DNA of 35,859 bases, from contig NZ_SMDQ01000060.1 in NCBI RefSeq assembly GCF_012911975.1, positions 1-35,859 of the forward strand, written 5' to 3'. The position numbers and the translations under genes are program-made. A model generated the notes under the pieces. That model was not told the DNA's origin. It searched no databases and saw only the letters and a list, made by a program, of their open reading frames with translations. Below are positions 23,703 through 31,937 of this stretch, piece after piece; the first letter of the stretch is position 1, and the number at the start of each line of letters is the position of its first letter. The stretch comes from Nodosilinea sp. P-1105. GTDB lineage: Bacteria > Cyanobacteriota > Cyanobacteriia > Phormidesmidales > Phormidesmidaceae.

Positions 23703-24036
23703 TATGAACAATAGAGGGATTAACGAAAGATTGATTACTACTGATAAGCATGATTATGAAGTCGCTGACATTAGCAGACTAAGGAAAAATACGGTAAGCT
23801 TATTGAGTAGTTTTTGTTCAGACTTATCCACGGCCTTAGCCTAAAGCGTTTATTCTATTCAATGCGAGTTTTATGGTCTGCGTTTACGCAGAATTCCATA
23901 GCCACGCTTGAGTAAAGTCCAGGGAAGTAGGCCTAAGGATTTGCCCAGTCTGAGTGTGAGTCTGATTTAAGGGTGTGGGGGCGTGTGCCCTACATCTACC
24001 GCTGTCTGAACAATCTGAATGATTAAGGGGGACATT
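23703..24036. other. dps upstream region
   Basis: AT-rich DNA with no gene that I accept. It contains a perfect palindrome TCTGCGTTTACGCAGA (23877-23892) and one TTATCCAC sequence (23824-23831) that resembles a DnaA box. The dps promoter is expected here. Confidence 0.5.
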
Positions 24037-24573
24037 ATGCCAATTACTGAAACGCTGCTGCAATCCTATGGGGAAGTCGCCGACAATCCCATTCTGTTGG
24101 AAAAATCGACCACTGAGCCAGTGATTGATGGCTTGGGGACGCTCTATGCCAGCTTTATTGCACTGTCGTTGCAATATCAAAAACACCACTTTGTGGTGGA
24201 AGGGTCGGAGTATCACATGCTCCATGACTACTTCTCGGAAAGCTATGAGGAGGCTCAAGAACATGCCCACGACATTGGCGAACGGTTGCATGGTCTGGGC
24301 GGGGTTCCAGCCCTGAGCTTTAGCAAGCTGGCGGAGCTGTGTTGCTTTGACATGGAAGGGGACGATGTCTACCGCTGCCGGATTATGATTGACCATAATT
24401 TGAAGGCCGAGCAGGCAATCATTTCCATGTTGCGTCGTCTGGCCTCCCAGGCGGAAAGTTTGGGCGATCGCGCTACCCGCTATCTGTACGAAAAAATTCT
24501 GTTGGAAACAGAAGAGCGGGCCTACCATCTGGAGCACTTCTTGACCCCAGATAGCCTGAAGCTGGGTTGGTAA
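24037..24573 (+). CDS. dps: Dps-family ferritin-like protein
   Basis: A 178-residue Dps miniferritin that stores iron and protects DNA from peroxide. QYQKHHFVVEGSEYHMLHDY carries the ferroxidase His and Asp/Glu ligands, and ERLHGLGGVPALSFSKLAEL follows. DHNLKAEQAIISMLRR and EKILLETEERAYHLEHFL match cyanobacterial Dps proteins. I chose the ATG at 24037, preceded by AAGGGGGA, over an ATG six codons upstream. A strong terminator follows. Fur-type sites lie in the divergent region, which would fit metal-linked control. Confidence 0.94.
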   Translation: MPITETLLQSYGEVADNPILLEKSTTEPVIDGLGTLYASFIALSLQYQKHHFVVEGSEYHMLHDYFSESYEEAQEHAHDIGERLHGLGGVPALSFSKLAELCCFDMEGDDVYRCRIMIDHNLKAEQAIISMLRRLASQAESLGDRATRYLYEKILLETEERAYHLEHFLTPDSLKLGW

Positions 24574-24603
24574 TTCTACTGTCAATTGGCCAAACCCACA
24601 CCC

Positions 24604-24628
24604 AACCTGCCTTTCGGCAGGTTTTTTT
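24604..24628 (+). terminator. Rho-independent terminator of dps
   Basis: The stem AACCTGCC/GGCAGGTT has the tetraloop TTTC and a run of seven T. It lies 30 bases after the dps stop and between convergent genes, so it may also stop the operon arriving from the right. Confidence 0.9.
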
Positions 24629-24703
24629 GGGGCCATACCCACAGGCGTATGCCCAGGCGGCTGAGCTTCCCCTGGGGTCGTCAGAGCTTTACTAGGGCCA
24701 GCG

Positions 24704-24811
24704 TTACCGGGCAAAATAAACTTTCCAAATAATCCAACTCGACAAAGCCACAAAGGTGACAATTAACAGCCAGTGGTCCCACCGTTGGGGATCAAAATCT
24801 TCACCATTCAC
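24704..24811 (-). CDS. 35-residue single-pass membrane microprotein
   Basis: A GTG start overlaps the stop of the ferredoxin-like gene as GTGA, the usual four-base coupling. The product begins (M)NGEDFDPQRWDHW and has a single hydrophobic helix of about 20 residues (WLLIVTFVALSSWIIWKVYF), then ends in Ala-Arg. Charge distribution (acidic start, Lys/Arg at the end) suggests the N-terminus faces outward or into the lumen, by the positive-inside rule. I recognise no family. Evidence for being real is the coupling, the clean transmembrane pattern and the stop right after. It is too short to be found by many gene finders. Confidence 0.6.
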   Translation of the reverse strand: MNGEDFDPQRWDHWLLIVTFVALSSWIIWKVYFAR

Positions 24812-25386
24812 GGTTTCTGTTTCAGTAAAGCCAGAGCTTGATCTGAAGTAACTCGATTGAGCATCTTGCCCCGTGGTTGCACCCGTAAGTTGGGGCCGTG
24901 CTTACAGGCTTTCAGGCAACCAGTGGCCTTAATTGACACATGCCCCAGATCGGGGTTGGCCTTCACCTCTGTCTGGAGCAAGCTCCAAAGGTGACGACTG
25001 CCTTGCTTGCAGCACTTGCCCTTGGTGCAAACTTCAATGCACAGGGGCTGGGCCGCCTGGGGTTGGGGAGCCACAGGGGTAACAGGGGGGATATCCTGGT
25101 TTTTTAGGGCGGCAATTTCCACCTCTGGTAGGGGCAAAATATTGACCGATCGCCAGATATCGTCTTCAGGATAGGCCCACACCTGGATAAAATCGCCTGG
25201 CTCCAGCTCGCGGACCAACATGGGGCGCAAGTACTTAGGCAGCTTAATGGTGTACTCGGCGGTCCCCGCCTGAAGCCGCAAGCCTTTCAGCTTGCCCTTG
25301 CCAGAGCGATAAGCCCCTTGATACTGCCCCTTCAGCACTTGCCCGGCGGGGGTAGCGAGCGTAGGTAGGGTTTGGGTCTGGGTCAT
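24808..25386 (-). CDS. Thioredoxin-like [2Fe-2S] ferredoxin domain protein
   Basis: A 192-residue protein. The C-terminal part has CTKGKCCKQGSRHL and later GCLKACKHGPNLRV, the four-Cys pattern (C-x4-C, then C-x3-C) of thioredoxin-fold [2Fe-2S] ferredoxins of the NuoE/Fd-like class. The N-terminal half (GQVLKGQYQGAYRSGKGKLK to VWAYPEDD) is a small beta-rich domain linked by a Pro/Ala/Gln stretch. The start at 25386 has AAAGGAG upstream and overlaps the previous stop as ATGA. I expect an electron-transfer role with the membrane microprotein as anchor or partner, which is inference. Confidence 0.88.
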   Translation of the reverse strand: MTQTQTLPTLATPAGQVLKGQYQGAYRSGKGKLKGLRLQAGTAEYTIKLPKYLRPMLVRELEPGDFIQVWAYPEDDIWRSVNILPLPEVEIAALKNQDIPPVTPVAPQPQAAQPLCIEVCTKGKCCKQGSRHLWSLLQTEVKANPDLGHVSIKATGCLKACKHGPNLRVQPRGKMLNRVTSDQALALLKQKP

Positions 25387-25658
25387 CGTCGGCTCCTTTG
25401 CTGCCAGCAGCGATTTAAGTGATTGGCCAGGTCTGCTTTGGGGGCGACGCAGGCTTGAATGACACACCAAACCTGAATCGCCTCTGCAGCGGTATTGACG
25501 GCAATGGTTAAGGGGCGATCGCAGCCACAGTCACAGGCAATATTCAGGGCTTGCAGTCGACCATAGACAGTCCAACGACTGACGCGATCGAGAGTGGCGG
25601 CGGTGCTGTGCAGGTCATATCGCTGGGCGAAGTCGTCAGGATGTAATGTTCTTTGCAT
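25383..25658 (-). CDS. Small conserved cyanobacterial Cys-containing protein
   Basis: A 91-residue protein. The core ACDCGCDRPLTIAVNTAAEA and WCVIQA, plus a final Cys in NRCWQQ, suggest a metal or iron-sulfur site. I recall similar short proteins in cyanobacteria without a function. The N-terminal half, with LDRVSRWTVYGRLQAL, could be a small helix-turn-helix, which would suit a regulator. Its stop overlaps the start of the ferredoxin-like gene (ATGA), so the two are co-translated. It is the first gene of the operon. Confidence 0.72.
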   Translation of the reverse strand: MQRTLHPDDFAQRYDLHSTAATLDRVSRWTVYGRLQALNIACDCGCDRPLTIAVNTAAEAIQVWCVIQACVAPKADLANHLNRCWQQRSRR

Positions 25659-26196
25659 AAATTTACGATTTTTTCGATGTCAGTCGCAGGGGTGATATTT
25701 GAGCAGGGTGGGGTAGAAGAGGCTAGGCTGCTGTTGCAAGTGGTTCTAACTAAGTAGGAGACCAAGACCGTAGAGACCAGAGTAGCCACAGCCCTCAAAT
25801 ACAGGCTGCCAGAGGCTAAAGCAGAGTTTTCACTCCCCAGTGCGATCGCCATCAATCTTTGTCTCAAATGTATAAATGCATATCGTTACTACTAAAGTAC
25901 CCAAGTCTAGTCATTATTGCAACGTATTTTCAATAGTATTTTCCTATTGACGGTCGCTGTATCTGCCCTAAGGTCATAGCAATATCCTTAAAACTCCCAT
26001 GGCAGCTAGGTTCTGGTCGGCACTGTGCTGGGTCAGTGGGCACGTCCTCCAGAAGAATCCTATCGGTGAGGCAATGTTGATAGGTATTTTTAATAAGTTT
26101 GGCCTGGGAGCGCCATGTCCCGAGACCGGCATTGATGCCAACGCTCGGGACCATTAAAGATAGATTTTGTTTGGGGCTAGATTCCGGCCCCGACCA
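25659..26196. other. Gap upstream of the ferredoxin-like operon
   Basis: Mostly non-coding. A perfect inverted repeat TCAATAG/CTATTGA with seven bases between lies at 25930-25950 and may be an operator. On the plus strand, 25999-26157 is an open frame of 52 codons (reads LQKNPIGEAMLIGIFNKFGL in the middle) without a ribosome site. I do not recognise it and leave it unassigned. Confidence 0.4.
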
Positions 26197-27429
26197 TCAC
26201 CCTTCTTGGGCCGCCCCACAGTGACGACAGTGGGGTAGGTATTTGTAGGTGGGCTGGTGACAGTGGGGGCAATCGACATACTGGTGATAGCCACAGTGGG
26301 GGCAGTGACTATCGCTCGGTTGTAGCTTTTTGGCACAGCGAATGCACTTTTGCTTTTGCACCCGCCCCGCCACCTGAAGTTGCGGATTCAGCACCACCTT
26401 TTGAAAAAACTTGATCAGGCCGTAGCCCAGTAGGGGCACCAAGAGGATATAGAGGTAATTAATTAAAAACAGCAGCCCCCCCAACAGATCGATTAGCACC
26501 CGTGACAGCCAGCTAAACAGGGCACCAAACTGCAATACTTGGAAGACTTTAAAGACCAAGGGGATGCAGAAAATCACCAGCAGGTGCCAACTGACCAGGG
26601 CCACCAAGCCGTAGTTCCGGCGTTCTGCGGTACGGTGCACCGCCCAAGCCACCCCGACCAAGGGCAGCAAAAACAATCCCTGAAACAGCAATTGCACCGT
26701 TGGATACCAGAACGTCGCCCGCTGAAAGCCCCGATCCACCTGCTGAAATTGCTGATCGTCATTCAGCAGGGAAAGAAACTGCTGGCTGGTGGTGGTTTCT
26801 GTCAATTCCGTTTGCAGGGTGCTGACCTCTTGGTTCAGCTGATCCAGGCTGGCTTCGTTGCGTTCCAGGGTTTCCCGGGCCTGGGCCGCCTCGACTAGGT
26901 GGATGGATTGGTCTTGGGGCTGTCCGGCAATTTGCTCTAGCAGGGTGGAATCGTACTGGCTACGGATGGTTTGATTCTCTTGCTGGAGTGCGGTGATCCG
27001 CTCTTGCAGTTGGGACAGGTTCGCAACGATTTGACGGTTTTCAGGATCTTGCAGGGCGTCGGCGGCATTGGCGTAGTCAAAACAAATGGGGGACACCTGG
27101 CCCAAGTGTCCTTCGTTCAGCCTGCTGTAGTGGGGTGTAAGCTGATAAAATTCAGGCTGATCGTGAGGTAAATACTGGCGCAGGATAGTGTAGTCGCGAT
27201 CGCCCCTAGAGTCGTCTAAGTAACCTTGCCAAGAGCTGTGACAGGGATAGGCCTGGGTCGGATTCAAGGGCCAGCGGCTAATGTCATTCAGTCCACTAAA
27301 CACATTAAACAGAATAAAAATATCGAGCAGAATAATCACCACTAAACTGGCTCGATTGACTGGTTCTTTATTGATGGTGCGAGCTTGCCTAAAGAAACGG
27401 CGAAACTGGCGACGAACGTAGTTGACCAT
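26197..27429 (-). CDS. Membrane protein with coiled coil and double zinc ribbon
   Basis: A 410-residue protein. The ATG at 27429 (MVNYVRRQFRRF) is preferred because the upstream extension to 27486 has no support. One transmembrane helix near residues 30-46 (VVIILLDIFILFNVFSG) is followed by a large non-membrane part with a coiled coil (about 136-215, NRQIVANLSQLQERITALQQ onward). Three or four further helices follow (about 240-345). The C-terminus has four CxxC pairs: CIRC, CPHC, CPHC, CRHC, a double zinc ribbon. I know this architecture from cyanobacteria but not its function. Confidence 0.85.
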   Translation of the reverse strand: MVNYVRRQFRRFFRQARTINKEPVNRASLVVIILLDIFILFNVFSGLNDISRWPLNPTQAYPCHSSWQGYLDDSRGDRDYTILRQYLPHDQPEFYQLTPHYSRLNEGHLGQVSPICFDYANAADALQDPENRQIVANLSQLQERITALQQENQTIRSQYDSTLLEQIAGQPQDQSIHLVEAAQARETLERNEASLDQLNQEVSTLQTELTETTTSQQFLSLLNDDQQFQQVDRGFQRATFWYPTVQLLFQGLFLLPLVGVAWAVHRTAERRNYGLVALVSWHLLVIFCIPLVFKVFQVLQFGALFSWLSRVLIDLLGGLLFLINYLYILLVPLLGYGLIKFFQKVVLNPQLQVAGRVQKQKCIRCAKKLQPSDSHCPHCGYHQYVDCPHCHQPTYKYLPHCRHCGAAQEG

Positions 27430-27889
27430 AGCCCTGGCTCCAAAGCGAAAATCAATCAGTAAACCAAATCCAAGTCCAGCCTGCAATGAGTACTACCCGG
27501 CAAAAATATGACCACCGTTGCTGAGGGTGTCAGGCGTCGACATCCCCTCCTGGGAGGGGCAGGGGTGGGTTACCCAGGGGTCAGAAATGGTGGGCTGACT
27601 TGTGCCTCAGCGTATTAAACCAAATTCAAGTCCAGACCTGGAGTTCTGCCTGTAGGAAAACTCCAGATCCCGAGCTGGACTTGGTATAGCCTGCCCTTTA
27701 ACCGATCATAGGTGCCCGCCTTGATTCCCATGGCCCCTGGGGGACAGCTGGTTGAAATGGCCCAACACAGAAAGGTAGAAACTTTTGTAGGGTGGGCAAT
27801 GCCCACCACGAAGAAGAAAGTTTTCCAGAAGTCCCCTGAGCTCGGGTAAGTTTAAGCCAGTTAACCCAGCCACTGTTTGGTGTTTACCC
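27430..27889. repeat. Repeat-filled gap with long hairpin
   Basis: No gene. A long interrupted hairpin lies at 27627-27683: CAAGTCCAG with CTGGACTTG outside, CTGGAGTT with AACTCCAG inside. Its left arm is also found at about 27461-27480 (ACCAAATCCAAGTCCAGCCT). A CATCCCCTCCTGGGAGGGG palindrome sits near 27541, and GGTGGGCAATGCCCACC near 27792. These are dispersed-repeat types rather than a gene. Confidence 0.7.
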
Positions 27890-28873
27890 ATGACTCGTTT
27901 TTTACACGCCACGGTTTTGCCTTACCTGAGGTCGACGGTGCTGCCCTCGCGCCCAGCCCAGCTGCTGCTGCAGACCGTCTTGAAATGGGACCGAGACAAT
28001 GCCCCCGGTCTGTCAGCGGCCTTGGCCTACTATGCGCTGTTTTCTCTGTTTCCGATGCTGTTGGTGATTTTGAGCGTATTGGGCAGGCTGGTGGGGCCTG
28101 AAACTGAGGCATTCCTGGCCATTCAGCGAGCGATCGTGCAGTATTTACCCCCTGAGGTGCACGAGCTGGTAAGAGACACGGTGATTGCCTTGAATGAGAG
28201 CAGTTTAGGAGCCGGGATTGTGGGCACGCTGCTATTGCTGTGGACGGCCAGCACGATTTTTTCGATTTTGCGGCGGTCGGTGAACAAAATTTGGGGCTCC
28301 CCCAGTCGGATCAGCGAGGCTGGGTCAGTAGCTGGCATGATGTTATTTTTTGCCACCAATCAACTGTCTGCATTTTTGCTAGTCTTGGGTACGGCCCTGT
28401 TGCTGCTGCTGTCGCTGGTGGCCAACCTGGTAATCAAGATTTTGTTGGCGCTGGTGGCCAATTTCCAGGAGACGTTTGCCTTCTTGCCAGTGAATGAGCT
28501 CTTGCTGACCCGTGGCCTCCAAGTGGGCTCGTCGCTGCTGATTTTAGCCCTGGCCTTAGGGATTTTGTTTAAGATTTTGCCCGCCACCGCCATTGCTTGG
28601 AAGGATGTTTGGCTAGGGGCGTTATTAACGGCCTCACTGCTGATTCTGTTGCAGCAACTGGTGAGTAGTAGTGTGATTTCTGTGGGCAGTCACTTTTTGT
28701 CCTATGGGGTGGTCGGTAGCGTGATGATTTTGATGCTATGGATTTTCCTGGCCTGTCAGATTTTCTTCATGGGCTGCGAATTTTCCTATGTATATGCCCA
28801 TTTGCTGGGTAGCCGTCGCTGTTCATCCCAGAATCCTTTTTTATTCAGAGACAATCAGGAGGAGGCATGGTAA
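27890..28873 (+). CDS. YihY/BrkB family inner-membrane protein
   Basis: A 327-residue protein of the YihY (formerly ribonuclease BN, wrongly named) family. About six hydrophobic segments are visible. Family marks are RDNAPGLSAALAYYALFSLF near residue 36, LLWTASTIFSILRRSVNKIW near 117, and the C-terminal LSYGVVGSVMILMLWIFLAC. The function of the family is not settled; the nuclease label does not apply. The last codons overlap the next gene by seven bases, so the two are translationally linked. Confidence 0.92.
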   Translation: MTRFLHATVLPYLRSTVLPSRPAQLLLQTVLKWDRDNAPGLSAALAYYALFSLFPMLLVILSVLGRLVGPETEAFLAIQRAIVQYLPPEVHELVRDTVIALNESSLGAGIVGTLLLLWTASTIFSILRRSVNKIWGSPSRISEAGSVAGMMLFFATNQLSAFLLVLGTALLLLLSLVANLVIKILLALVANFQETFAFLPVNELLLTRGLQVGSSLLILALALGILFKILPATAIAWKDVWLGALLTASLLILLQQLVSSSVISVGSHFLSYGVVGSVMILMLWIFLACQIFFMGCEFSYVYAHLLGSRRCSSQNPFLFRDNQEEAW

Positions 28874-29421
28874 TAGCGAAGTGGATTGGGCTGGGGCTTC
28901 TGATGGGTGGGGCGATCGCCTGTACCCCGCAATCGACCGCTCAACATACCACCACGGTACCCACCGCAGAGCGATTTGGGCAGGTGCCGGGGGTGACGGT
29001 GCTGGCATTAGAGTCTTTGCCTGAGCCAGTGATGGGGCAGGTGGTTTATGTACCGGTATATTCTGCAATTTACGAGTCGAATCGCGATCGCACCTTTCCC
29101 CTAACCACCACCCTCAGTCTGCGCAACACCGATAGAGAAGCACCGATCGCGATCGCCGCCGTGGACTACTACAACAGCGCTGGGGAGTTGGTCAGTGGTT
29201 TTCTGGATCAACCAGTTCAGCTGGACCCGCTGGCCTCCACTGAGGTCGTGGTCCCTAAAGAGGACCAGGGGGGAGTCGGAGCCAACTTTGTGATTACCTG
29301 GCAGGCCGACACCCCCGTCAGCGCCCCGGTGATCGAAGCGGTGATGGTCAGCACCTCGTCCCAGCAGGGGCTGTCATTTGTCAGCCCGGGGCGGGTGATC
29401 GAGACCTGGGGATTTGACTAG
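28867..29421 (+). CDS. DUF3124 lipoprotein
   Basis: A 184-residue secreted lipoprotein. The signal peptide MVIAKWIGLGLLMGGAIAC ends in the lipobox Gly-Ala-Ile-Ala-Cys, with Cys19 the lipid attachment site. The mature part carries the DUF3124 segment VVYVPVYSAIYESNRDRTFP, LSLRNTD and AAVDYYNSAGELV, a beta-sandwich-like domain of unknown function. AGGAGG lies just before the ATG. It overlaps the YihY gene, so both may act at the membrane. Confidence 0.9.
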   Translation: MVIAKWIGLGLLMGGAIACTPQSTAQHTTTVPTAERFGQVPGVTVLALESLPEPVMGQVVYVPVYSAIYESNRDRTFPLTTTLSLRNTDREAPIAIAAVDYYNSAGELVSGFLDQPVQLDPLASTEVVVPKEDQGGVGANFVITWQADTPVSAPVIEAVMVSTSSQQGLSFVSPGRVIETWGFD

Positions 29422-29573
29422 TGGTGTGTCAAGTTAGACGTGACGGGTCAACCGGTTGCGGTTCACGGCTTACGGTAAACGGTACACGGCTTGCCTTAAA
29501 CCGCTTACCGTGAACCGTGAACCCTAAGTCACATCTCTCGTCATTATTTTTCTGTACCGGCGTTCTAGATCCC
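29422..29573. repeat. Repeat-type gap
   Basis: Convergent gap containing GGTTCACGGCTTACGGTAAA and its near inverse (CGCTTACCGTGAACCGTGAACC), a hairpin-forming dispersed repeat resembling 11693-11760. The 18 bases at 29551-29568 equal the right end of the inverted-repeat element at 12765-12870. Confidence 0.65.
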
Positions 29574-31220
29574 CTACCGCAGCCGCCCCGATCGCAAAAT
29601 GCTGACCACCAGCCAAAGCCCTAGCAAGCTAGCCGCCACAAATAAGATAATGCTGAGGATCTGCCCCTCAGAGGTTTGCTGGCCGGTGGAGACAATGGCG
29701 GCTCCGATAATGAGGGCGGCAATCACCGTACTAAAGGCCCGCCGGTTAGCGGCATCATCTATGCTGTGCCGCAGGTCATCCATGCCCTGCAAACTGAGGT
29801 TCCACTTCAACTGTTCTGAACTGAGGCGGTCGAGCAAAAACCCAAACTGGCGCGGAGAACTCAAGGAGAGATTGCGAAATTCTAACCCAGTCCGGAGCAG
29901 AGCCTGGACGGGGTCATCGCCTATCATCTGCTGACGAAACAGGTCTGCCATCAGTGGGCGAATTTCATCTAACAGGTTAATGCCGGGGTAGAACTGGCGA
30001 GCCGCCCCCTCTAGGTTGGCCATGGATTTGGTGAACAACCCCACATTCGCAGGCCAGCGCAGATTGTTGCGCACTCCAGCCCCCAAAATTTCGCTAAACA
30101 CCTCTGCGGTGTTAATTTGCTCGAGGCTGAGGCCATAGTAACGGCCCAGGAGTCGGGTGTAGTCACTTTCTAGACGAGCCAGGTTAACCGGGGCCATGGG
30201 TTCGGCCAACTGCAAGGTCAATTGGGTGCAGCGCTGGGCATCACAGTTAACAATGGCCAGCACCATTTCGGTCATGCTGTTGCGGGTGCGGGGGTCAAGG
30301 TGGCCCATCATGCCGCAATCCAGCAGGGCAACACGACCATCTTGGAGATAGAAGATGTTACCAGGATGGGGGTCAGCATGAAAAAAGCCATCCACAAAAT
30401 ACTGCTTAAAGAACGCCCTAAACAGCAGCCGACTGGCCTGTTCGCGCACAGCCGTAGCACTGCCCGCCTGGCTGGTAGCAACTATATCGGCCTTGAGGAG
30501 AGGGCGGCCATCGAGCCACTCCATGGTCATTAGGTTGGAGTTGGTCAAATTCCAAAAAATTTCAGGCACGACCAATTGCGCCGGGTCGTACCAGTGACTA
30601 TTGGATAGGTTGCGGCGGAGTTGGTCGGTGTAGTGGGCTTCGGTGGTAAAGTCTAGTTCGGCATGGAGGGCATCGGCAAATTCATCCGCTAGCTCCACCA
30701 CGTTGTAACGCTGGCCAAACTGGGTATTTGACACCAGCCGGGCAATGTCTCGAATCAGGCCCATGTCTCGCTCCACCTGGCGTTCGATGCCAGGACGTTG
30801 GACTTTGAGGGCAACAGATCGACCGTCTTTGAGGGTGGCCCGATGGGTTTGGGCGATCGATCCTGCGGCGATCGCGGTGTAGTTCAAACTTTGAAAAATG
30901 TCTTCCGGGGGCTGGGGCAGCGATCGCCGAATTTGTTGCTCAATATCTTCGGCAGGCACAGCTGGCACTGTCGTTTGTAGGCTGCTCAGTTCCTCAATGT
31001 AGCTGGTGGGCAGCAGGTCAGGCCGGGTACTCAGCAACTGGCCCAGCTTCACATATACAGGCCCCAAATCAGTCAAAATATTGCGCAGCACTGCCGGGGG
31101 AGGCAAATCGGGCTCATCGGTCTTACCCCCCATCAATAGCCGCCGCATATAGTCCCAGCCATGGCTGAGCACAACTTCAACAATTTCCCGCTGCCGGGAT
31201 AAACGAGAGGAGGATACCAT
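29574..31220 (-). CDS. AarF/ABC1/UbiB kinase-like protein
   Basis: A 548-residue atypical kinase. KxGQ motif: YVKLGQLLSTRPDLLP near 54. The ATP-site Lys lies in VALKVQRPGIERQVERDMGL near 133, and the catalytic segment FHADPHPGNIFYL with LLDCGMMGHLD follows near 280. Two C-terminal transmembrane helices (about 500-545) anchor it. Cyanobacterial members act in plastoquinone/prenylquinone or membrane-lipid metabolism and are ABC1-type relatives of plant ABC1K proteins; which one this is cannot be told. ATG preceded by AAGGAAACC. Confidence 0.93.
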   Translation of the reverse strand: MVSSSRLSRQREIVEVVLSHGWDYMRRLLMGGKTDEPDLPPPAVLRNILTDLGPVYVKLGQLLSTRPDLLPTSYIEELSSLQTTVPAVPAEDIEQQIRRSLPQPPEDIFQSLNYTAIAAGSIAQTHRATLKDGRSVALKVQRPGIERQVERDMGLIRDIARLVSNTQFGQRYNVVELADEFADALHAELDFTTEAHYTDQLRRNLSNSHWYDPAQLVVPEIFWNLTNSNLMTMEWLDGRPLLKADIVATSQAGSATAVREQASRLLFRAFFKQYFVDGFFHADPHPGNIFYLQDGRVALLDCGMMGHLDPRTRNSMTEMVLAIVNCDAQRCTQLTLQLAEPMAPVNLARLESDYTRLLGRYYGLSLEQINTAEVFSEILGAGVRNNLRWPANVGLFTKSMANLEGAARQFYPGINLLDEIRPLMADLFRQQMIGDDPVQALLRTGLEFRNLSLSSPRQFGFLLDRLSSEQLKWNLSLQGMDDLRHSIDDAANRRAFSTVIAALIIGAAIVSTGQQTSEGQILSIILFVAASLLGLWLVVSILRSGRLR

Positions 31221-31442
31221 AGTGGTTTCCTTAAGGAGGGCTGGATCGCATTACTGCCTTCAGGCCAAAGACACCGTCTGACTAAAGACATCATCTGGCC
31301 AAAGCGGTCTTTTGCTCACAGACAATGTCAACAACGGCGGCTGATTTCACAGGGTCGCTGCTGGCCAGCGGGGTCGCCTGCCAGGGTTATCGTAACCCAA
31401 CTCGCCAATTTCGTGAGGGGATTGACATCGGTTCCCTGCAGG
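31221..31442. other. Gap between UbiB-like and pentapeptide genes
   Basis: About 220 bases with the leader of the AarF-type gene. I see short repeats of GTCTGACTAAAGACATCATC / AAAGACACCGTCTGA type but no gene. A plus-strand frame of 72 codons at 31325 runs antisense into the pentapeptide gene and I do not accept it. Confidence 0.4.
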
Positions 31443-31835
31443 CTACCGATCGGCCTTTAGCCCCTGCTGCCCTGGGTCAAACCCTGGAGGAAAGTGGGTC
31501 TCCTCTGGGTCATAGTCGGCGGCATGGAGTTGGGCCGCAGTGAGGGTAGCGGTGCGCAGATCGGTGCCAATCAGCATGGCACCCCGCAGATCAATACCCG
31601 TTAAGTTGGCATAGCTGAGGTTGGCATAGCTGAGGTCAGCCCCCCGCAGGTTGGCGTTCTGCAGATTAGCACCGCTCAAATCGGCATAGCTCAGATCGGT
31701 GCCTTTGAGGTCGATTCCACTCAGGTCAGCGTCAGGTAGGGCCAAGTATTCGAAGTTGCGCTGGCCAGCCCCATAGGCGTTGACCAAAGCTGGCACTGTG
31801 GTGATATCGCGGGTTGGTACGGAAGGAGTGGTCAT
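31443..31835 (-). CDS. Pentapeptide-repeat protein
   Basis: From the ATG at 31835 (MTTPSVPTRD) it has 130 residues. About 13 pentapeptides of the A(D/N)LxX type fill residues 38-105 (ADLSGIDLKGTDLSYADLSG and following), which form a right-handed quadrilateral beta-helix. The C-terminal part (HAADYDPEETHFPPGFDP) is a common cap in cyanobacterial members. No enzymatic role is implied. An earlier start at 31928 is open but unsupported. The ArsR gene lies just upstream. Confidence 0.9.
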   Translation of the reverse strand: MTTPSVPTRDITTVPALVNAYGAGQRNFEYLALPDADLSGIDLKGTDLSYADLSGANLQNANLRGADLSYANLSYANLTGIDLRGAMLIGTDLRTATLTAAQLHAADYDPEETHFPPGFDPGQQGLKADR

Positions 31836-31937
31836 AGTATGTTCTTTGGCTAGCTTCTCCAGCTTACGGGCTGAGGCGGGCTTTAGCCTGCCGTTGTCAT
31901 GATCGGTTGTAATGGTTAGCCGTGGCAACAGCCAGCC

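Noticed and set aside
23824..23831. DnaA-box-like TTATCCAC as an origin
   Set aside because: A single near match with no cluster and no dnaA or dnaN nearby.
23884..24762. Long minus-strand frame over dps
   Set aside because: It is antisense to a clear dps gene, with no domain of its own.
25999..26157. 52-codon plus-strand frame
   Set aside because: It reads like protein in part but has no ribosome site and no recognisable family.
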